Below are positions 60,702 to 64,000 of a DNA stretch of 64,000 bases, in pieces. Below the pieces are notes generated by a model that was not told the DNA's origin, made no database searches, and was given only the letters and a program-made list of their open reading frames with translations. The first letter of the stretch is position 1; each line of letters starts with the position of its first letter. This stretch comes from Bacillus halotolerans (lineage in GTDB: Bacteria > Bacillota > Bacilli > Bacillales > Bacillaceae). The position numbers and the translations under genes are program-made. The stretch is from the NCBI RefSeq assembly GCF_001517105.1, contig NZ_LPVF01000011.1, positions 186,001-250,000 of the forward strand, written 5' to 3'.

Positions 60702-61238
60702 ATGTCAACAGCCAATCTAAGCTATCCGATAGGAGAGTACAAACCTAGGAAATTCATATCAAACGAGCAGGAAGAAGAATGGATTCAAGTGCTGGAGGAA
60801 GTGCCGGTTAAGCTGAAGCAAGCGGTTGAAGGAATGACGGACAGCCAGCTTGATACACCGTACCGAGACGGCGGATGGACCGTCCGGCAAGTTGTTCATC
60901 ATCTGGCTGACAGTCATATGAATAGCTATATCCGTTTTAAATTAAGCTTGACAGAAGAGACGCCGGCCATCCGTCCGTATGATGAAAAAGCATGGTCGGA
61001 GCTTGAAGACTCCAAAACAGCGGAGCCGAGCGGTTCACTCGCGCTTTTGCAGGAGCTTCACGGAAGATGGACAGCTCTTCTTCGCACTCTGACAGATCAG
61101 CAATTTCAGCGCGGATTTTACCATCCCGATACAAAAGAGGTCATTACCCTAGAGAACGCGCTCGGGCTGTATGTCTGGCACTCACATCACCATATCGCTC
61201 ATATTACGGAGCTTTCCAAACGGATGGGGTGGTCTTAA
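60702..61238 (+). CDS. yfiT: DinB-superfamily metal-dependent protein YfiT (bacillithiol transferase type)
   Basis: A 178-residue four-helix-bundle protein. The three metal-binding histidines are in VVHHLADSHMN (about residue 67) and WHSHHHIAHITEL (about 160-164). It belongs to the YfiT/BstA group, linked to bacillithiol-S-transferase activity on electrophiles, with nickel or zinc bound in structures. ATG 60702 follows GGAGGG and gives the standard length; a longer frame upstream has no site. Its stop overlaps the stop of converging yfiU by four bases, with no terminator between. Confidence 0.9.
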   Translation: MSTANLSYPIGEYKPRKFISNEQEEEWIQVLEEVPVKLKQAVEGMTDSQLDTPYRDGGWTVRQVVHHLADSHMNSYIRFKLSLTEETPAIRPYDEKAWSELEDSKTAEPSGSLALLQELHGRWTALLRTLTDQQFQRGFYHPDTKEVITLENALGLYVWHSHHHIAHITELSKRMGWS

Positions 61239-62797
61239 CGCTTTTGCCGGCGGAAAGCCGGGAGACTGATTGCTGCAACCACCAGCAGAGAAATCACAGC
61301 CGCCGCCGCATATAAATGATCATAGCCGCTGGCAACACTGGCATGAATGGCATCGCTTATCGCAGTTTTGACTTCAGGCACAGGAATGCGTTCGATCTGT
61401 TCTTGTAAAGAAGAAACATCTGAACTGTCGATCTCGGGAATCATTTGCATAGCCTTCCCTGACTGTCCGCTGTCTGATAAGCGACTGCTGATTTCATCGC
61501 CGATTTGGTCAAACCCTGCTGTGATAAAACCTGCATAAAGAGTAGGCGCCAATGTCAGTCCGATTTGCCTTACTAATGAAAGCGTGCCGAGCGCCGTGCC
61601 CTTATTCGCTTTAGCTGCTTCTGATACAAGAACATTCAGCGGAGCGCCTAGCAGAAAGCCAAAACCGATGCCGGCCGCCACGCTTGCAATGACAAACTCC
61701 CATTTTTCCGTCACCCAAAGCGGAAATAAAGCAAATCCCGCACATGAAATAATTCCTGAAAGCACAACAGTTTTCACCGGTCCTTTTTTGTCGGTGAGCG
61801 CTCCGCCAAGCCAAGCGCCGATTCCGGAAGCTAAGGCAAGAGGTGTCATCCAATAGCCCGCTTTTGCGGCAGGAACGCCTAAATATTGCTCAACATATGA
61901 CGGAATAAAAATAACCGCCGCCAAGAGGCCCCCGGATAGCAAACCGATGATAAGCGTTCGCTGAAACATGTGATTCCGAAGTAAAGAATACGCCAGAATG
62001 GGATCGCCCCCGCGCATTTCCATCCGCTTCTCAAACCATACGAGCGCCGCAAAACAAAAAATACCGAAAACAATACATCCATAAACCTCAGGATCTCCCA
62101 GGCTTTTTAAGAGATTTGCCCCGTCAAGGTTTGTCATGCCGTACATGACAGCCAAAATTGACAAGGACAGAAGAAAAATTCCGGCCGTGTCGAGACGTTT
62201 GGCCTCCGGCGCTTTGGTTTCCACAATAAAAAATGCACCGAAAACAACCAGCAGCACTGCAATCGGCAGGTTAATCAAAAACAGCCAATGCCATGACCCG
62301 GTCCAATCAAGCAGAAAGCTTCCGATATTGGGTCCGAGCACAGCAGCCATCCCGTTCATCGCCCCTAGCAAACCAAGGGCCTTCCCTTGCTTTTCCTTTG
62401 GAAGTGTAGCAAGAACGTGAGAACTTCCGATGATGAAAATCCCGCCGCCTCCAAGCGCCTGAATCAGCCGTGAGATAAGAAATAGCGGAAAGCTTTGGCT
62501 TAAAGCGACAAGCAAAGAACCAAGCCCGAAAAGGCCGACTTCAATAAGAAACAGCTTTTTTCTGCCGTAGCGGTCGGAAAGCTTTCCGACGATCGGCACA
62601 CTGACGCTGAGACCGAGCGTATAAAGCGTAATGCCCCATGAACCCCAAGACGGAGAAACGGCAAACGATTCGTTTATCGTGGTCAGCGCAGCGGAGATGA
62701 TCCCGTTATCCAGCGCAGCCATAAACACACCGATGGTAAACAGGCTGATCGCCCACTTTTGGCTTTTTTGATCTGCCAATGCCTTATGCATATTCAT
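61235..62797 (-). CDS. yfiU: DHA2-family MFS drug exporter YfiU
   Basis: A 520-residue, 14-helix MFS transporter (EmrB/QacA group). Marks include GKLSDRYGRKKLFLIEVGLF (about residue 72), the DHA2 loop, and PNIGSFLLDWTGSWHWLFLI (motif C-like region near 155). It probably exports amphipathic drugs. AAAGGAG precedes the ATG; a second ATG two codons on is also possible. It is expressed with, or after, the MarR-type gene yfiV on the same strand. Confidence 0.9.
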   Translation of the reverse strand: MNMHKALADQKSQKWAISLFTIGVFMAALDNGIISAALTTINESFAVSPSWGSWGITLYTLGLSVSVPIVGKLSDRYGRKKLFLIEVGLFGLGSLLVALSQSFPLFLISRLIQALGGGGIFIIGSSHVLATLPKEKQGKALGLLGAMNGMAAVLGPNIGSFLLDWTGSWHWLFLINLPIAVLLVVFGAFFIVETKAPEAKRLDTAGIFLLSLSILAVMYGMTNLDGANLLKSLGDPEVYGCIVFGIFCFAALVWFEKRMEMRGGDPILAYSLLRNHMFQRTLIIGLLSGGLLAAVIFIPSYVEQYLGVPAAKAGYWMTPLALASGIGAWLGGALTDKKGPVKTVVLSGIISCAGFALFPLWVTEKWEFVIASVAAGIGFGFLLGAPLNVLVSEAAKANKGTALGTLSLVRQIGLTLAPTLYAGFITAGFDQIGDEISSRLSDSGQSGKAMQMIPEIDSSDVSSLQEQIERIPVPEVKTAISDAIHASVASGYDHLYAAAAVISLLVVAAISLPAFRRQKR

Positions 62798-62828
62798 CAG
62801 CTCCTTTTACTTCACTCGGAATATATTA

Positions 62829-62843
62829 TTCATTTAAAATGAA
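62829..62843. promoter_or_regulatory. Candidate YfiV operator TTCATTTAAAATGAA
   Basis: A near-perfect inverted repeat 31 bases before yfiU, with a further half-like CAAATGAAAA at 62852. It lies in the likely promoter of yfiU and fits a MarR dimer. Confidence 0.55.
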
Positions 62844-62857
62844 CCAAATGTCAAATG

Positions 62858-62896
62858 AAAAAAGTCTGCCTCCGCAGTTTGCGTGAGGACAGACTT
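62858..62896 (-). terminator. Terminator of yfiV
   Basis: AAGTCTGCCTC and GAGGACAGACTT arms; on the minus strand followed by a T run, just after the yfiV stop and before yfiU. Confidence 0.76.
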
Positions 62897-62904
62897 CGCT
62901 GACA

Positions 62905-63387
62905 TTATTCTTTTTTAGCCTGCTCCAGCGCTCCGGAAAGAATAGAAAGCCCTTTGGAAACAGCTTGCTTTTCATCGGGAGACAGCATTTCCAAGGAACG
63001 CTTCAATTTCATATGGCCCTTTTGATAAAGCCCGCGAAAAATATTTTTCGCATCCTCCGTTAAATGAACAACCACTGAACGGCGGTCCTCTTCAGAGTGT
63101 GAGCGTTTAACAAAGCCGGATTTCTCAAGGCGGTCAAGCAGCCCGGTTGTATTTGACAGGGAAGCCCCCATTTTCTCTGCAATGTCACTGACCTTCAGCG
63201 TTCCGTGATTGTTTAAAAGCATGAGCACTTTCATTTGCGGCATGCTCATATCCAGCTTCATCCACTCAGATACATCACCGAGCCCGGCAGATGTTAAGAC
63301 TTTCATATAAAGCACCCAAATTTCACGTTCCTCAGATGAAAGAATATTTTCGTTTAATACTGTTGTATCATGTAAGTTATATTCCAT
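62905..63387 (-). CDS. yfiV: MarR-family regulator YfiV
   Basis: A 160-residue winged-helix repressor: KVSDIAEKMGASLSNTTGLL (about residue 80) is the recognition helix and RSHSEEDRRSVVVHLTEDAK the wing. It probably represses the adjacent drug exporter yfiU. The ATG at 63387 follows AGGAAGTG. A terminator lies between it and yfiU, so the two may be separate transcripts under the same operator. Confidence 0.9.
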   Translation of the reverse strand: MEYNLHDTTVLNENILSSEEREIWVLYMKVLTSAGLGDVSEWMKLDMSMPQMKVLMLLNNHGTLKVSDIAEKMGASLSNTTGLLDRLEKSGFVKRSHSEEDRRSVVVHLTEDAKNIFRGLYQKGHMKLKRSLEMLSPDEKQAVSKGLSILSGALEQAKKE

Positions 63388-63475
63388 TTGATCACTTCCT
63401 CGTCATTCGCTCCTCTTACCATATTACTCGATTTTAACCGCTGAAAGAAAGTCAGCATAAACCGCAGATGAGACT

Positions 63476-63504
63476 TTGTCCGAAAAATAGCGGTAGTGTA
63501 TAAT
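63476..63504 (+). promoter_or_regulatory. Sigma-A promoter of mprF
   Basis: TTGTCC (63476-63481), 17 bases, TATAAT (63499-63504). The start point would be about 50 bases before the mprF start codon. Confidence 0.62.
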
Positions 63505-63559
63505 GAGTTGGAGATTATTGGGGAAAGAAATATCGAACTGTATATGATTGGAGAGACCA

Positions 63560-64000
63560 TTGCTGATTAAAAAAAATGCTTTATCAATTTTAAAAATCGT
63601 TTTTCCTGTTGCTGTTTTACTATTTGTGTTTTATCAGTCGAAAAAAGAATTGACAAACCTGTCATTCAAACGAACGCTTATGGTAATCAACGGGCTGGAG
63701 CGGACCGACTTATTCATTCTTGTGCTCATCGGCCTGCTTGCTGTTGCGGCCATGTCACTATATGATTACGTTCTTAAATATTCGCTGCGCCTTTCGATCA
63801 CAAACGGAAAGGTGTTCAGAGTATCCTGGATTGCCAATTCATTTAATAATGTCCTTGGCTTCGGAGGGTTAGCCGGAGTCGGGTTAAGAATGATGTTTTA
63901 TAAGGAGCATACAAAAGACCATAAAGCGCTGGTGAAAGGAATTGCCTGGCTTACATCTTCTATGCTGCTCGGCCTTTCAGTTTTCAGCATTTTCGTTGTC
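63560..64000 (+). CDS. mprF: Lysylphosphatidylglycerol synthase/flippase MprF, N-terminal part
   Basis: The first 147 codons of a larger gene that runs past the right edge. The TTG at 63560 has TTGGAGAG upstream and opens MLIKKNALSILKIVF, the MprF start. Three hydrophobic segments (about 10-22, 48-68, 130-147) and NNVLGFGGLAGVGLRMMFYK belong to the flippase domain. MprF adds lysine to phosphatidylglycerol and flips it outward, lowering negative surface charge and giving resistance to cationic peptides. The synthase domain is not in the window. Confidence 0.93.
   Translation, partial: MLIKKNALSILKIVFPVAVLLFVFYQSKKELTNLSFKRTLMVINGLERTDLFILVLIGLLAVAAMSLYDYVLKYSLRLSITNGKVFRVSWIANSFNNVLGFGGLAGVGLRMMFYKEHTKDHKALVKGIAWLTSSMLLGLSVFSIFVV

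Overview
The window is chromosomal DNA of a Bacillus subtilis-group bacterium. Gene content and order follow the treP-to-mprF segment of the B. subtilis chromosome (treP-treA-treR, yfk, yfj, aco, mal, yfi, mprF). Ribosome binding sites are strong and Gram-positive, TTG and GTG starts are common, and sporulation genes (pdaA, sspH, a decayed gerA-type gene) are present. It does not look like strain 168 itself: yfiF-yfiI are missing, two acetyltransferase genes are extra, and yfjC is split by a frameshift. These names and comparisons come from memory of the family, not from a search.

Layout. 0-0.8 kb: remnant of a spore germination receptor gene on the minus strand. 0.9-4.9 kb: trehalose operon with TreR operators and a cre site. 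5-29 kb: mostly housekeeping or general stress genes: nitroreductase YfkO, the wall-anchored nucleotidase YfkN, the sigma-B-type genes yfkM and yfkJIH, transporters, radical SAM protein YfkAB with MscS-type YfkC, spore cortex deacetylase PdaA, CorA-type YfjQ, glycosylase YfjP and rRNA methylase YfjO. A lower-GC patch (25.4-27.9 kb) carries a Dus enzyme and a GNAT. 29.1-35.9 kb: acetoin dehydrogenase operon acoABCL under a sigma-54 promoter, and its activator acoR under catabolite control. 35.9-40 kb: sspH, yfjF and a minus-strand cluster yfjA-yfjB-yfjC-yfjD-yfjE that looks like a type VII secretion substrate cassette. 40.3-44.1 kb: maltose operon malA-malR-malP. 44.2-47.7 kb: heterodimeric ABC exporter YfiBC. 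47.8-49.2 kb: quinone/catechol stress operon catDE. 49.4-54.8 kb: linearmycin-type sensor and ABC exporter lnrJK-lnrLMN. 54.8-63.5 kb: GNAT and padR, lipase estB, a gene graveyard, yfiQ, and several regulator/efflux pairs (yfiR/yfiS, yfiV/yfiU). The window ends inside mprF.

The genes form three themes: sugar and overflow-metabolite use (tre, mal and aco, linked by CcpA cre sites); envelope and drug defence (yfiBC, lnr, yfiS, yfiU, mprF, catDE); and sporulation (pdaA, sspH). The most interesting candidate for an undescribed system is yfjABCDE: a WXG100-like partner, a 400-residue protein with a WXG-like head and a glycine-zipper membrane segment, a possible chaperone, and two tandem-duplicated two-helix membrane proteins that could give immunity. 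No rRNA, tRNA, CRISPR array, intact insertion sequence or prophage was seen.
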